Positions 63,337-64,000 of a stretch of DNA of 64,000 nucleotides are shown one piece after another. The stretch is from NCBI GenBank assembly GCA_965247535.1, contig OZ252018.1, forward strand, positions 496,001 to 560,000. Direction: 5' to 3'. A program made the translations under genes and the position numbers. The first letter of the stretch is position 1; every line of letters starts with the position of its first letter. The notes beneath the pieces were generated by a model. The model was not told where the DNA came from. It did not search any database and saw nothing but the letters and a program-made list of their open reading frames with translations. Source of the DNA: JAPPHY01 sp965247535 (GTDB lineage Bacteria > Chloroflexota > Dehalococcoidia > Lucifugimonadales > UBA2985).

Positions 63337-63365
63337 GTTTTACACCATCTATATTCCCTTGTCAA
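63337..63365 (-). promoter_or_regulatory. Promoter of the surface-protein gene
   Basis: On the minus strand TTGACA (63365-63360), 17 bases, TAAAAC (63342-63337). The predicted start near 63330 gives a leader of about 184 bases. Confidence 0.65.
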
Positions 63366-63602
63366 TACCCGCGGGGTCGGTTTTGGGTCATCGGCGAAGC
63401 GACTCGCCGCCGGCCTCCGGGACCCCGCTGCCGCCGCGGTCGCGGCACACCCCGCATTGTACGCCGCCGACTCACGGGCCGCCTAGGGCGGGCGGAGCGC
63501 GTTCAGGCCATTCCGCGGGGGTGGTTACGTAGGGAGGGGACGCCTCCTCTCTGACTCTCCCCCTGCGTAAGGGGGAGAGAACAAGTCCCTTCCTCCGTCT
63601 GC

Positions 63603-63755
63603 TGTCATTCCGAGCGGAGCGGAGCGCAGTCGAGGAATCTAGGACTTCCGCCGCCGAGTGCCTCCCGATCCCCGCGGACACGCGCGCCTCCCCGAGTAGC
63701 CAGGCTGTCAATGCACGGTCGCCCTAGATTCCTCCGCTTCGGTCGGAATGACGGA
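63603..63755. repeat. MITE-like repeat, family B, copy 5 (diverged)
   Basis: TGTCATTCCGAGCGGAGCGG at the left and TCGGTCGGAATGACGG at the right, so the ends form a good inverted repeat. The core differs from copies 1-4. No other feature is supported between 63366 and 63602. Confidence 0.75.
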
Positions 63756-63840
63756 GGCCCCCCTCACGCGTGACGCGCAGCGCGCGCCCGTGGTATCCTC
63801 CAACATCGAGGCCCGCGCACAGCACGCGGTCGCATCGCCC

Positions 63841-64000
63841 ATGATATACGACTTCCACACCCACACCTACCTGAGCGACGGCGTCCTTTCGCCCCTTGAG
63901 CTGGTGAGAAGGGCGCACGCCCGCGGCTACGGCGTCATTGCCGTCACCGACCACGTTGGGCTGGCAGACCAGGCATGGGTCATCGGCACGCTGCTGGAGG
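63841..64000 (+). CDS. PHP-domain protein, N-terminal part (3' end outside window)
   Basis: The gene starts MIYDFHTHTYLSDGVLSPLE and continues to VIAVTDHVGLADQ before the window ends. HTH, the following Asp and TDH are the metal-binding motifs of the PHP phosphoesterase family, which includes histidinol phosphatase HisK and other phosphatases. Only 53 residues are visible, so substrate and length are unknown. If full-length it is an alternative candidate for histidinol-phosphate phosphatase besides the HAD gene in the his operon. Confidence 0.8.
   Translation, partial: MIYDFHTHTYLSDGVLSPLELVRRAHARGYGVIAVTDHVGLADQAWVIGTLLE

Overview
The window is GC-rich, gene-dense bacterial DNA. The gene set points to Chloroflexota, most likely Dehalococcoidia or a SAR202-like lineage. 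Supporting markers are a C4 zinc-ribbon coiled-coil protein beside a recombinase-like protein, a bacterial translin, a LonB-type protease, a membrane pyrophosphatase, HpnC/D/E squalene synthesis, a GlnR-like regulator beside glnA, and families of short intergenic repeats. This placement is inference from gene content; no 16S gene or tRNA gene was seen.

Layout. 1-5 kb: end of an MFS transporter, zinc-ribbon protein, recombinase-like protein with a degenerate active site, an unknown gene, the RNase P RNA and birA. 4.7-9 kb (minus strand): PQQ-type sugar dehydrogenase lipoprotein, ornithine cyclodeaminase-like enzyme, SGNH hydrolase and a two-domain thiosulfate sulfurtransferase whose catalytic Cys codon is an in-frame TGA. 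9-17 kb: DinB-like protein, amidase with an AtzG-like partner, SelW-like protein, a four-gene ABC exporter operon, a queuosine-precursor transporter and a membrane-anchored hydrolase. 17.3-17.8 kb: a small gene sits between two exact 54-bp direct repeats. 18-23 kb: a squalene operon (polyprenyl synthase, HpnC, HpnD, HpnE). 24-27.4 kb: a lower-GC defence island with a PmeII-like restriction-modification pair, a protein with a HEPN-like motif, and small HicB-, DUF2283- and DUF4258-type genes. 27.4-38 kb: glyS, an unknown gene ending in a perfect 21-bp inverted repeat, hppA, a translin with an odd C-terminal extension, a Lon-family protease and an orphan molybdenum hydroxylase large subunit. 38.5-40.5 kb: a DUF5131/TcmP pair with a frameshifted tcmP. 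40.7-45 kb: acylphosphatase, moeA, GlnR-like regulator, glnA. 45.4-51 kb: flippase-like membrane protein, a frameshifted solute-binding lipoprotein, alpha/beta hydrolase and hisF-HAD-hisIE. 51-53 kb: DUF1385, rpmE, rpmA, rplU. 53-59 kb: an unknown gene, a Cas4-like/DUF2779 nuclease coupled to dinB, then bioY and hrcA from divergent promoters. 59-64 kb: MITE-like repeats around a GIY-YIG gene, a 1056-residue surface protein and the start of a PHP-domain gene.

The strongest lead is the sulfurtransferase. TGA replaces the catalytic Cys codon, the conserved C-terminus continues in frame for 41 residues, and a hairpin fitting the bacterial SECIS rules begins three bases after the TGA. It is a candidate selenocysteine rhodanese. 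Other leads are the cassette between 54-bp repeats, the HEPN-like protein beside the R-M genes, the GlnR-like regulator with a GTAAC-N6-GTAAC box before glnA, a degenerate CIRCE over the hrcA promoter, and the translin fusion.

CDS starts were chosen from ribosome binding sites, conserved N-termini and overlaps, so many are shorter than the maximal open frame.
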